Shown piece by piece: positions 39,139 to 47,782 of a DNA stretch of 64,000 bases. The stretch lies in assembly GCF_001507555.1 (NCBI RefSeq), contig NZ_LQBO01000001.1, positions 496,001 to 560,000 on the forward strand. The letters run 5' to 3'. Each line of letters starts with the position of its first letter. Position 1 is the first letter of the stretch. The stretch is from Thiomicrospira sp. XS5 (GTDB lineage: Bacteria > Pseudomonadota > Gammaproteobacteria > Thiomicrospirales > Thiomicrospiraceae). The translations under genes were made by a program, and so were the position numbers. The notes under the pieces are model-generated. The model had not been told where the DNA came from, ran no database searches, and saw only the letters and a list, made by a program, of their open reading frames with translations.

Positions 39139-39731
39139 TGCCATCTTGGTGGAAAAATGGAAAAAAACTTTTATTGGTGGTTTTGTTAAGTATTTCCTAT
39201 GCCTCTTATGGCGCCGTAAGTGGGTATGCAGGGCTTGATTTGTCTGTTTCGGATGATGCTGCTAAATTTGGAGTTTACTCCCTTAAGGAGACACCTAGTG
39301 ACATCACGAATTTAGGTTTGGATTTGTTTTTTAATACTCAAAGCGATTATTTTGTAGATGTTTTTGGCAGTATTTCTAGAAAAGGACTGTTAGGAAATCG
39401 AAATTTAGAATTAGGGTTAAAAGGCAAGCTTTTTTATTTAGATCAAGATAGTAATAGCAAAATGGGATATGGCTTAATGCTTGGGGTCTTAGGGCGTTAT
39501 TGGTTGCCGACCCCGATGCCTTCTGCTATTTATGCTGATTATCTCTATGCGCCAGAGGTTATTGTGTTTGGTGATGCAAAAAATGCTTATGATTGGACCA
39601 TTCGAGGAGAGCTTCAGGTCACTCAAAATATTATGGCTTATCTAGGAGTAAGACAGCTTCAAGCAGAGTTTTCATCCACTTCACATGAATTTGATGGAAA
39701 TGCCCATGTTGGAGTAAAAATTGCTTTTTAA
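39138..39731 (+). CDS. YfaZ-like outer membrane protein
   Basis: 197 residues with a signal peptide (KKLLLVVLLSISYASYG, cleavage near YGA). The mature part is made of alternating beta-strands ending in a typical aromatic C-terminus (HVGVKIAF), as in outer-membrane beta-barrels; the YfaZ match rests on LGLDLFFN, GLMLGVLGRYWLP and VFGDAKNAYDWTIRGEL. The gene is clearly AT-richer than the lipoprotein gene before it and opens the AT-rich segment. Confidence 0.7.
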   Translation: MPSWWKNGKKLLLVVLLSISYASYGAVSGYAGLDLSVSDDAAKFGVYSLKETPSDITNLGLDLFFNTQSDYFVDVFGSISRKGLLGNRNLELGLKGKLFYLDQDSNSKMGYGLMLGVLGRYWLPTPMPSAIYADYLYAPEVIVFGDAKNAYDWTIRGELQVTQNIMAYLGVRQLQAEFSSTSHEFDGNAHVGVKIAF

Positions 39732-39814
39732 TTATTTTTAATACCTTATTTTGAAGGTACGTAGATGTACTTCTATTTTCACTTATTTAGTATTAAGTTT
39801 AGAGTAATTTTTAT

Positions 39815-40597
39815 ATGAAGTTACGGGTTCTCGGTTGTAATGGCGGAATTGCTCCTGGGCATGGTACCTCTGCTTTTTTAATTAATGACTCTCTGTTAAT
39901 TGACTCGGGAACAGGAGTTGAAAGTTTAAGTCCATTAGAAATGTCTAAGGTGAAAAATGTCTTACTAACACATAGTCATTTGGATCATATTTCGCATTTA
40001 CCATTTTTATTGAATAATATTATCAACTCCTTTGATGAACCTGTTCAGGTTTATGGAATTTTGCCAACCATTGAAGCATTAAAGGAGCATATTTTTAATG
40101 ATATTATTTGGCCCAATTTTTTGAAGATCCCTACAGATGAAAGGCCTTGCGTTGTTTTAAATACTGTTGATTATAATGATGTTTTAGACCTTGACGGTTT
40201 TAAAGTTCGGTTGGTGCCTGTCCAACATTCTATTCCTTCCACGGGATTTATTGTTTCTTCAAAGAACACTTCAATAGGTTTTACAGGGGACTGCTATCAA
40301 AATGATATTTTTTGGTTAACGCTCAATGGGCTGGCACCAGTTAATATGCTAATTGTTGACAATCAATATGCTGAATCAGAAAAAAATATTAGTACTTTAG
40401 CCCAGCATTACTACCCGGCTTTATTAAGAAAAGACTTGTTAAAGTTGAATTATAAACCACCTCTTTTTTTAACCAATGTCCCTCCTGTCGATAATCATGC
40501 GATTGTTTATGAAATAGAAAATGAGCTTAACGATTGGAACCCAACCATACTAAAGACAAATGATTTTTTTGTATTAAAAGAAACGGAAGAAAGCTAA
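39815..40597 (+). CDS. Metallo-beta-lactamase-fold hydrolase, class II cyclic-nucleotide phosphodiesterase-like
   Basis: 260 residues. The metal-binding motif is LLTHSHLDHISHL (HxHxDH), with further ligands at VPVQHSIPSTGF and the GFTGDCYQND segment. The pattern of GIAPGHGTSAFLIND followed by DSGTGVESL resembles cpdP/class II 3',5'-cyclic nucleotide phosphodiesterases. A role in cAMP turnover is inference. It starts 84 bp behind yfaZ and ends 4 bp before the hybrid kinase, so an operon with it is probable. About 30-35% GC, well below its neighbours. Confidence 0.75.
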   Translation: MKLRVLGCNGGIAPGHGTSAFLINDSLLIDSGTGVESLSPLEMSKVKNVLLTHSHLDHISHLPFLLNNIINSFDEPVQVYGILPTIEALKEHIFNDIIWPNFLKIPTDERPCVVLNTVDYNDVLDLDGFKVRLVPVQHSIPSTGFIVSSKNTSIGFTGDCYQNDIFWLTLNGLAPVNMLIVDNQYAESEKNISTLAQHYYPALLRKDLLKLNYKPPLFLTNVPPVDNHAIVYEIENELNDWNPTILKTNDFFVLKETEES

Positions 40598-40601
40598 ATT
40601 T

Positions 40602-43415
40602 TTGAAAAATATAATTAATGCTGGATTAGAAAAAGGCTATATTTTTATAATAATTACATCGCTTTTATTGGGCGGTATAGCTGTTGTTTTTTTACAAAAT
40701 TATCAAGAAAGTCAACAGGTCAGTCAAGAAATCGCGTTGGAAGATGCTCGGAATTTTTCCATTTCTGTGGTTGAATTCCGAAACTATTATGCGAAAAAAA
40801 TTCTACCGTCTCTGGTGAAACGCGGTGTGCCGATCATGCATGATTTCGAAAATCATCCGGACGGCGCCGCGCCTTTGCCGGCCACCTTTGCCAAGGATTT
40901 TGGGCGTTATTTATCCTCGGATGACGATGGTTATAAGGTCAAGCTTTACAGTAATCAGCCATTTTCCTGGAGCGAGCACCCCAAACATTTGGATGCATTT
41001 GAAGCCGATGCCATGGCCTATTTACGTCAGCACCCTGACCAATCGTATTGGAAGATTGTGCATCAGGATGGTCGTAAAGTGTTGCGTTATGCCCGCGCGG
41101 ATGTCTTAAAAGCCAGCTGTGTTGAATGTCACAATACTTACCCAGGCACCCCGAAAACCGATTGGAAAGCCGGCGATGTGCGTGGAGTTTTGGAGGTACA
41201 GCGTCCGCTGAATTACGGGGTGGCCGATGAAAAGCACGCTTGGCGTTCTTTCCTGTTTATGGTCGGTTTGGCGCTGATTACCCTGTTCCTGCTGGCGGTG
41301 ATGATGCGTCGTTTGAAACTGTCTTTGCGTGAGTCTCGTCAGCTGCTGGAAGAGCAATCCGCTGCCAACGAACAGCTGAATACCGAAGCCGGTCATCGGC
41401 GGCAGTTGACCGAAGAACTGGTCATGAGCCAGAACAAAACCCGTGCGGTCATGAATTCCGTGACGGATGTGATTATCGTCATTGATGCCAAGGGCATTGT
41501 CATTGAGGTCAATCGCGCGATTGAGAAGATGTTCGGCTATTCAGTGGATGAAATTCTGGGGCAGAATATCAGCATTTTGATGCCGAATCCATATCGTGAT
41601 GCGCATGATGGCTATCTGGCCACTTATTTAAAAACACGCCAGAAAAACGTTATTGGGCGCACGCGTCGTGTAGAAGGGATGAAGAAATCCGGTAAATGTT
41701 TTCCGGTTGATCTTTCGGTCAGTGAGGTGCAACTGAACGATACCATTGTCTTCACCGGCGTGATTCGAGACATCACCGAGCAGGTTGCGATGGAAGAAAC
41801 CATGGCGCAGGCACGGGATCAGGCTATCCAGTCCGCGCAACTGAAGTCGGAATTCCTGGCCAATATGAGTCACGAAATTCGAACCCCGATGAATGGGGTG
41901 ATGGGGATGACGAGTTTGTTGCTGGATACCCCTTTGTCGAGGGAACAGCGTGCTTTAGCCGAAACCGTGTCGTCCAGTGCGTCCGACCTGCTGCAGATTA
42001 TCAATGACATTCTTGATTTCTCGAAAATAGAAGCCGGTAAATTGAAAATTCATGCCGAACCGTGCCCGTTATTGCCGACTATTGAGGGCGCGATGAATGT
42101 GGTGGCGGATTTGGCCTTCGCCAAAGGGTTGCGGTTCGATTATTTCGTGGATCCGGATTTGCCGGAGCAACTGTTGCTGGACAATGTTCGGGTTCGGCAG
42201 ATATTGGTGAACCTGTTGGGGAATGCGATTAAGTTTACCGAGTCCGGCTATGTGGTTTTGAGGGTCTATTCTAAAACCGAGAAAAATCGACGCGAAGTGG
42301 TCTTCGAAGTGGAAGACACCGGTATCGGGATTGCGGAAGAGGCACAAGCAAAGCTGTTCAATGCTTTTTCACAAGTGGATGGCTCGACCACGCGCCTGCA
42401 TGGTGGAACCGGTTTGGGGCTGGCCATTTCTCAGCAATTGGTCAGCCTAATGGGCGGGCGTATCCGCTTGCGCAGCCGGATAGGGGACGGCTCGCACTTC
42501 TTTTTCTGTTTGCCGTTACAGCCGGTGAATGGCGAAGCCTGTCTGGAGAGGTTCAGCCATCCGATGAAAGGCATTTTCTTTTCCGAAGCCGACCGGGTGA
42601 CGGATTTGATTGTGCAGCAGATGGCCGACTTGAATTTTTCGCTGGCAGCGTTTAATGATTTTGATGCCTTTTATGGGGCCGTCCAACAAGCGGATTTCGA
42701 AACCCTAATTGGTGTGGACTTATCGACTCTGGAAAGCGCTTTTACCGAGCCGGAAGAGCGATTGAAAAAAATGCAGCGCTTGCTGGATACCGGGCGCCGG
42801 ATTATATGGAATGTCACTCGCCAACAGCGCCAGAACTCAGCGTACCACCCGTATCTGGAAAATGACCAGGCTTATTGTTTGATGAAGCCGGTGAAGATTT
42901 CGTTTTTGCATCGTAATGCTCATCTGATTGAATCGGGTGAGCTGGATAAGGTGGAAAGAGAAATTTATCACGCCATTGAACCTTTGGAAGACAGTGACGA
43001 ACCGGCCAAGGTGGGTGCAACCGACGAACATCGTATTTTATTGGTGGAAGATAACGCCGTGAATCAGAAGCTGGCGTTGGCTTTGTTGGCAAAAATGGGC
43101 TATGAAGCCGATTTGGCCGCCAATGGGCAAGAGGCACTGGACAGATTGCAGTCGGCTTCTTATGATTTAATCTTAATGGATTGTCAGATGCCGATTAAAG
43201 ACGGTTATCAAGCCACTCAAGAAATCCGTCAGCTTGAAGAGGCCTCCGGGCAGCATATCCCAATTATCGCCATGACGGCGAATGCGATGAAAGGCGATGA
43301 CGAAAAATGTTACGCCGTCGGCATGGACGATTATATGACCAAGCCGATTAATCCGAAGCAATTGGCGGAAAAAGTAGCGTTTTATTTACAGCAACAGGAC
43401 ACATCGCAGACTTAA
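40602..43415 (+). CDS. Hybrid sensor histidine kinase with haem-c-type Tll0287-like input domain
   Basis: 937 residues. Order: transmembrane helix (~13-30); periplasmic Tll0287-like domain (about 45-205) with the haem-attachment motif ASCVECHNTYP near 170-180; second transmembrane helix (~213-235); coiled region; PAS domain (~280-390); HisKA with FLANMSHEIRTPMNG (phospho-His); HATPase_c with NLLGNAIKFTESG, DTGIGI and GTGLGLAIS; a degenerate receiver-like region; C-terminal receiver LLVEDNAVNQKL...LILMDCQMPIKDGY with the phospho-Asp. It likely senses redox, NO or a haem ligand in the periplasm. The output partner is not encoded next to it. The start is a TTG at 40602, the only start I can find in the frame, with GGAAG 12 bp upstream. 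The first ~180 bp are AT-rich, the rest is not. Confidence 0.85.
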   Translation: MKNIINAGLEKGYIFIIITSLLLGGIAVVFLQNYQESQQVSQEIALEDARNFSISVVEFRNYYAKKILPSLVKRGVPIMHDFENHPDGAAPLPATFAKDFGRYLSSDDDGYKVKLYSNQPFSWSEHPKHLDAFEADAMAYLRQHPDQSYWKIVHQDGRKVLRYARADVLKASCVECHNTYPGTPKTDWKAGDVRGVLEVQRPLNYGVADEKHAWRSFLFMVGLALITLFLLAVMMRRLKLSLRESRQLLEEQSAANEQLNTEAGHRRQLTEELVMSQNKTRAVMNSVTDVIIVIDAKGIVIEVNRAIEKMFGYSVDEILGQNISILMPNPYRDAHDGYLATYLKTRQKNVIGRTRRVEGMKKSGKCFPVDLSVSEVQLNDTIVFTGVIRDITEQVAMEETMAQARDQAIQSAQLKSEFLANMSHEIRTPMNGVMGMTSLLLDTPLSREQRALAETVSSSASDLLQIINDILDFSKIEAGKLKIHAEPCPLLPTIEGAMNVVADLAFAKGLRFDYFVDPDLPEQLLLDNVRVRQILVNLLGNAIKFTESGYVVLRVYSKTEKNRREVVFEVEDTGIGIAEEAQAKLFNAFSQVDGSTTRLHGGTGLGLAISQQLVSLMGGRIRLRSRIGDGSHFFFCLPLQPVNGEACLERFSHPMKGIFFSEADRVTDLIVQQMADLNFSLAAFNDFDAFYGAVQQADFETLIGVDLSTLESAFTEPEERLKKMQRLLDTGRRIIWNVTRQQRQNSAYHPYLENDQAYCLMKPVKISFLHRNAHLIESGELDKVEREIYHAIEPLEDSDEPAKVGATDEHRILLVEDNAVNQKLALALLAKMGYEADLAANGQEALDRLQSASYDLILMDCQMPIKDGYQATQEIRQLEEASGQHIPIIAMTANAMKGDDEKCYAVGMDDYMTKPINPKQLAEKVAFYLQQQDTSQT

Positions 43416-43441
43416 ACGATAAACCAGTAGGTAGAAGGAAC

Positions 43442-44206
43442 ATGGAATCACACGACGCAACACAAAAGAAAATCGGACTCTTGATTATTGGGGACGAGGT
43501 GTTGTCTGGTAAGCGTCAGGACAAACACTTGGTGCAAGCCAACAGCTTGTTGCGTCCGAGAGGCCTGGCCATTTCCTGGGTGCGGATTCTGGGGGACGAA
43601 CCGCGATTTCTCACCGAAACGCTAAAAGAAACCTTTGCCAGTGGCGATATCGTGTTCTCGTTCGGTGGGATCGGTGCCACACCGGACGATCGGACCCGTC
43701 AGTCGGCGGCGAAAGCGCTGAATGTACCGATTGAGCGCCACCCTGAAGCCGTGAAAGAAATTGAAGCCCAGTTCGGTGAAGAAGCCTATCCACAGCGCAT
43801 TCACATGGGCGAATACCCGCAAGGCGCGCGCATTATTCCAAACGCTTATAATCGTGTGCCCGGTTTTTCTGTTGGCGACCATCATTTTATGCCCGGCTTT
43901 CCGATGATGGCGAAACCCATGATGGAATGGGTGTTGAACACCTATTATGCGGAGATGACCTTCGAACCGACAGTCGAAAAAACCATTCGTTTGAAGGATG
44001 GTCAAGAGTCGGAATGGATTACCTTTATGGAAGATTTCGAAGCGCGCTTTCCGAATTTGCGCCTGTTCAGTCTGCCGAGCATTTCGTCCAGCGGGGAGCG
44101 CACCATAGAGCTCGGCGTGGAAGGCTTTGAAGTGCAAGCCGAAGCCGGGTTGCAGGTTTTAATTGCCGAAGCGGAAAAGCGTCAAGCGACGTTTGAAGTC
44201 CTTTGA
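43442..44206 (+). CDS. MoCF/CinA N-terminal-like molybdopterin-binding domain protein
   Basis: 254 residues. The N-terminal ~170 residues are the MoCF_biosynth fold seen in MoaB/MogA and the CinA N-terminus: LLIIGDEVLSGKRQDKH and DIVFSFGGIGATPDDRTRQS. There is no CinA C-terminal deamidase domain. Members of this group are often annotated as competence/damage-inducible protein A, but the real activity is unclear. AGAAGGA lies before the ATG. It overlaps the next gene by four bases (TTGA). Confidence 0.82.
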   Translation: MESHDATQKKIGLLIIGDEVLSGKRQDKHLVQANSLLRPRGLAISWVRILGDEPRFLTETLKETFASGDIVFSFGGIGATPDDRTRQSAAKALNVPIERHPEAVKEIEAQFGEEAYPQRIHMGEYPQGARIIPNAYNRVPGFSVGDHHFMPGFPMMAKPMMEWVLNTYYAEMTFEPTVEKTIRLKDGQESEWITFMEDFEARFPNLRLFSLPSISSSGERTIELGVEGFEVQAEAGLQVLIAEAEKRQATFEVL

Positions 44207-45402
44207 AGTCGCGTGTGACGGATGTGCTGGTGGTGGGCGCCGGCGCGGCCGGTTTAATGTGCGCGGCCACGGCCGGTTATCGTGGCCGTCAGGTTGAGGT
44301 GTTGGACCATGCACCGAAAGCGGCTGCCAAAATTCGTATTTCCGGCGGCGGAAAATGCAACTTTACCAATCTGACCGTTCGTCCGGACCATTATCTGTGC
44401 GGGAATTCGCATTTCGTTAAAAGCGCTCTGGCGCGTTATCAACCGCAGGATTTCATCGACTTGGTCGACCGTCACGGCTTGGCGTATGAAACGCGCGAGT
44501 TGGGCAAACTCTTCTGTCAAAATCGCGCAGGCGACTTAATTCAAATTTTGCGAACCGAGTGTGATTGGGCCGGTGTTGAGTTTCACTTGAATACGCGAGT
44601 TGAACGCGTTGAAGCCTTGGATGAGTCGCATCAGCCATTGCGATTTCGTGTCGTCACGAACCATGAAGTCATCGAGTGTGAATCGCTGGTGGTGGCGACG
44701 GGCGGTTTGTCGTTTCCGAAGTTAAAAGCCAGCGGGTTCGGTTATCATTTGGCGGAACAATTCGGGTTGGCGGTGACCGAAAAACGTCCAGGCCTGGTGC
44801 CTTTGGTGTTTGACGGCAAGCTGCGCGATTTTTGCGCCGCCATGGCCGGAGTATCGCTGGATGTGACCATCCGCAACCAAGACGACACACAATCCTTCTC
44901 GGAGGCCTTATTGTTTACCCATCAAGGCATCAGCGGTCCGGGTGTTTTGCAGATTTCCAATTACTGGCGGCCGGGCGAGGCGATCCGGGTGAACCTGTTG
45001 CCCGGTACGGATGTCGCCGAGGCCTTGTTGCAATTGAAACGTGACAATGCGGGGCTGAAAAAATGGTTAAACGGTTTCTGGCCTAAGAAATTCACCCAGG
45101 CCTGGTTGGAAAAATACCCTTTGCCCGAACCGCTGGCGGAACTGCCTGATGAACGCCTGCGGGAGTATGCCGAACAGCTCACCGCTTGGACGCTTTACCC
45201 GTCGGACACCGCCGGTTACGATAAGGCGGAAGTCACATTAGGCGGCATCGACACGGATGCGATTTCCTCGAAAACGCTGGAAGTCAAAACCACGCCAGGG
45301 CTGTATTTTATCGGTGAGGTGTTGGACGTGACCGGTCAATTAGGCGGGTACAATTTCCAGTGGGCTTGGGCGTCCGGCTTCGCCGCCGGGCAATCGGTTT
45401 GA
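44203..45402 (+). CDS. HI0933/YhiN-family FAD-dependent oxidoreductase
   Basis: 399 residues. N-terminal dinucleotide motif VLVVGAGAAGLMCAATAGYRG, then KIRISGGGKCNFTN and GELGKLFCQ-like segments, and the C-terminal FIGEVLDVTGQLGGYNFQWAWASGFAAG that defines the HI0933 (BaiN/YhiN) family. The substrate in most bacteria is unknown. The start may be TTG 44203, overlapping the previous stop, or GTG 44215 (MTDVLVVGAG). It contains two exact palindrome copies. Confidence 0.88.
   Translation: MKSRVTDVLVVGAGAAGLMCAATAGYRGRQVEVLDHAPKAAAKIRISGGGKCNFTNLTVRPDHYLCGNSHFVKSALARYQPQDFIDLVDRHGLAYETRELGKLFCQNRAGDLIQILRTECDWAGVEFHLNTRVERVEALDESHQPLRFRVVTNHEVIECESLVVATGGLSFPKLKASGFGYHLAEQFGLAVTEKRPGLVPLVFDGKLRDFCAAMAGVSLDVTIRNQDDTQSFSEALLFTHQGISGPGVLQISNYWRPGEAIRVNLLPGTDVAEALLQLKRDNAGLKKWLNGFWPKKFTQAWLEKYPLPEPLAELPDERLREYAEQLTAWTLYPSDTAGYDKAEVTLGGIDTDAISSKTLEVKTTPGLYFIGEVLDVTGQLGGYNFQWAWASGFAAGQSV
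44788..44797. repeat. CCAGGCCTGG palindrome copy
   Basis: In the HI0933-type gene, read as Arg-Pro-Gly-Leu-Val. Confidence 0.95.
45096..45105. repeat. CCAGGCCTGG palindrome copy
   Basis: In the same gene 308 bp further on, read as Thr-Gln-Ala-Trp-Leu: one gene uses both permitted frames. Confidence 0.95.
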
Positions 45403-45471
45403 CCAAGAAAATGGCTCAATGCCGTATAATAGTGTTATTCAAAAATTCAAACGAGAGCGAACAACCGTTTT

Positions 45472-45921
45472 ATGAACCTACTCAATCTACCCGAAGACAC
45501 GCGTGCGCCTTTTTCCAAAACCGTTCAGACGTTGATTCAAAAGCACAAAATTGACCCGAACGAAATTTTTATGAATGTGTTGGAAAGTGAAGAAGCACCG
45601 GAAATGAATTATTGGATGATGAAAGTCTTGATTCAAGAGCATTTCGTGTCGCCGCAACAAGAAGTGGCTAAGGATGCTGAGGGCGAGGCGGTGAAGCCGT
45701 TGCAAGCGGCGTGTTTGCTGAACAATGTCGGTGCGCTGGCCGCGTTGTTGGAAGCCAATGCCTTTCAGGGCGGTGTGACGGATCGTGAATTTCAATTGGC
45801 GGCGCGCATTGCCTCCCGTCAGGAAGATCAAGGCGCGCTGGGCGTGATTATGAAATACGCGCAGGAGGTCGGTCACTTGGAAACCTTTATGCGTGAATTG
45901 CAGAATGCGCCCATTCAGTAA
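45472..45921 (+). CDS. Hypothetical protein, 149 aa
   Basis: A soluble helical protein with no signal peptide. The segment PLQAACLLNNVGALAALLEANAF resembles one ankyrin repeat, but no second one is clear. TATAAT at 45425-45430, 41 bp before the ATG, could be its -10 box, with TTGACC at 45399-45404 rather far (20 bp). I do not recognise the family. Confidence 0.6.
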   Translation: MNLLNLPEDTRAPFSKTVQTLIQKHKIDPNEIFMNVLESEEAPEMNYWMMKVLIQEHFVSPQQEVAKDAEGEAVKPLQAACLLNNVGALAALLEANAFQGGVTDREFQLAARIASRQEDQGALGVIMKYAQEVGHLETFMRELQNAPIQ

Positions 45922-46021
45922 ACCAGTCAATTACGTTTACTCTTTGCTTCGGGGTTCAGAAGTTTTATAGTTATTGGTAACTCCCTAATTGACTATTTAA
46001 TTTAACTTAAGGTGATGCACA

Positions 46022-46681
46022 ATGACGTTACGTTTACCCTTCCTGTTTATTTCCGCCACTTTGATCGCCACCGGTGCGCAGGCGTTTGAAGACATTCCCC
46101 ATCAACAAAACAACGCTTATGTCTGGGATTCTTACGGTAATATCGTCCGTGACCGAGACGGTAATTGCGTGAGAACCATTCACTGGAAAGAAGACACCGT
46201 TCCTTGCGGTGGTAAACCAAAAGCCACAGTGGAAGCGGATGCTCCGGTTCCTAAAAAAGCCGAACCGGTTGCGGAGTCCGCTAAAGCCGCCGAAGAACCG
46301 GTTGTTGAAGAAGTCGTAGCGGCCGTTGCCGTGGTGGAAGTGGCCAAGCCGGCTGACTTTAGCGGCTTTTTCAAAACCGACAGCTTTGAACTGACCGACG
46401 ACGCTAAGTCTAAGCTGGATGATTACGCCGAGTATCTTCAGGCCAATCCGGATACGACCTTGCAAATTCGCGGCTTTACCGACAGCCATGGTTCCGCGGC
46501 CTATAACCAGAAGCTATCGCAAAAACGTGCGGATGCCGTTAAAAACTATCTGGAAAGCAAAGATGTGGATGCCAAGCGGATGGAAGCGATCGGTGAAGGT
46601 GAGAAATATCCGGTAGCGGATAACGCCACAGCCGACGGGCGTGCTAAAAACCGCCGCGTGGAGCTGACGGTCACTGAATAA
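46022..46681 (+). CDS. OmpA-family outer-membrane/peptidoglycan-binding protein
   Basis: 219 residues. A signal peptide (cleavage near AQAFED) is followed by a short N-terminal region with NAYVWDSYGNIVRDRDGNCVR and two Cys that may form a disulfide, an Ala/Glu/Pro-rich linker of ~55 residues and a C-terminal OmpA domain (about 115-217) with LQIRGFTDSHGSAAYNQKLSQ and the Arg pair NRRVEL that binds peptidoglycan. AAGGTG precedes the ATG. There is no N-terminal beta-barrel, so it is probably a periplasmic link protein. Confidence 0.88.
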   Translation: MTLRLPFLFISATLIATGAQAFEDIPHQQNNAYVWDSYGNIVRDRDGNCVRTIHWKEDTVPCGGKPKATVEADAPVPKKAEPVAESAKAAEEPVVEEVVAAVAVVEVAKPADFSGFFKTDSFELTDDAKSKLDDYAEYLQANPDTTLQIRGFTDSHGSAAYNQKLSQKRADAVKNYLESKDVDAKRMEAIGEGEKYPVADNATADGRAKNRRVELTVTE

Positions 46682-46703
46682 TAATAAAATGACCTTCCTT
46701 TTT

Positions 46704-46726
46704 AAGCGGCGCAAGCCGCTTTTTTT
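46704..46726 (+). terminator. Rho-independent terminator behind the OmpA-like gene
   Basis: AAGCGGC / GCCGCTT hairpin with GCAA tetraloop (46704-46721) then T-tract; 22 bp behind the stop codon. Confidence 0.9.
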
Positions 46727-46890
46727 GTGTCTATATAATAGTTTATTGCTATTATGTTGGTTAAAACAATTAATTTTACTTAATTATTGAAGCTGCCTAC
46801 AATAAAAACCGTATTCAAAAGGAATTCATTTTTTAAGCTGTTGTAGTGCGATAAGATAAGAACTGCAATCACTAAACCAAGGAGAAAAAG

Positions 46891-47634
46891 ATGTCTCAAG
46901 CTATGGAAAATCGTGAAGGAAAGACGGTCCCAAGTGTGGTCTGGCCAACGCGTCAGAATAACGAATGGGTAAACATTAACAGTGATGATATTTTCAAAGG
47001 TCGTACGGTTGTCGTCTTCTCGCTTCCGGGTGCCTTTACCCCAACATGTTCTTCAACCCACTTGCCTCGCTACAACGAGCTTGCACCAGTATTCTTCGAA
47101 AATGGTGTCGACGAAATCGTTTGTCTGTCCGTTAACGATACCTTCGTTATGAACGAATGGGCGAAGGACCAGGAGTCTAACAATGTGACCTTGATTCCGG
47201 ACGGGAACGGCGAGTTCACCGAAGGCATGGGCATGTTGGTCGATAAAAACGACCTTGGTTTCGGCAAGCGTTCATGGCGTTATTCCATGTTGGTGAAAGA
47301 CGGTGTCGTTGAGAAAATGTTCATCGAACCGAATGTACCGGGCGACCCATTTGAAGTCTCCGATGCCGATACCATGCTGAACTACATCAACCCGAATGCA
47401 CAAGCGGCGAAAGTGGCGACCATTTTCACCAAGCCGGGCTGTCCTTTCTGTGCCAAAGCGAAAGCGGCCATGGAAGATGCGGGTATCGAGTATGAAGAAA
47501 TCGGTATTTCCAATCATGGTGTCACGTCGCGTACGCTTCGTGCGGTGGCGAATGCGGATACGGTTCCGCAAATCTTCATCGAAGGTGAATACGTCGGTGG
47601 TTCCGACGATCTTGAAACCTATTTGGCCAAATAA
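46891..47634 (+). CDS. Peroxiredoxin-glutaredoxin fusion protein
   Basis: 247 residues. The N-terminal ~165 residues are a Prx5-type peroxiredoxin with the peroxidatic Cys in [16 protein letters not shown]; the C-terminal ~75 residues are a glutaredoxin with CPFC in [13 protein letters not shown] and [18 protein letters not shown]. The fusion reduces peroxides with glutathione as electron donor. The next gene encodes glutathione reductase, which would regenerate it, so the pair forms a complete NADPH-to-peroxide path. AAGGAG lies before the ATG. Confidence 0.94.
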   Translation: MSQAMENREGKTVPSVVWPTRQNNEWVNINSDDIFKGRTVVVFSLPGAFTPTCSSTHLPRYNELAPVFFENGVDEIVCLSVNDTFVMNEWAKDQESNNVTLIPDGNGEFTEGMGMLVDKNDLGFGKRSWRYSMLVKDGVVEKMFIEPNVPGDPFEVSDADTMLNYINPNAQAAKVATIFTKPGCPFCAKAKAAMEDAGIEYEEIGISNHGVTSRTLRAVANADTVPQIFIEGEYVGGSDDLETYLAK

Positions 47635-47655
47635 ACCAAACAGGCAGATGGATGC

Positions 47656-47683
47656 AAAAAACCACCAGGCCTGGTGGTTTTTT
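47656..47683. terminator. Terminator built on the CCAGGCCTGG palindrome
   Basis: Perfect 28-bp palindrome centred at 47669/47670: A6-CCACCAGG and its complement ending in T6. It lies 21 bp behind the Prx-Grx stop and before gorA, so gorA is likely to have its own promoter or depend on read-through. The 10-mer is at 47665-47674. Confidence 0.9.
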
Positions 47684-47704
47684 GCCTTTTAAGGCCCGGA
47701 AAGC

Positions 47705-47723
47705 CTTATAACAGAATTATAAG
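47705..47723. promoter_or_regulatory. Inverted repeat upstream of gorA (possible operator)
   Basis: CTTATAA (47705-47711), five bases, then TTATAAG (47717-47723): perfect 7-bp arms 60 bp before the gorA ATG. It could be a regulator-binding site; no specific regulator can be named from the sequence. Confidence 0.35.
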
Positions 47724-47782
47724 AATGCCTATTTATGGATTCGAATAGATAGACATTTTTTTCAGGAAGAGGAAAACGCAAG

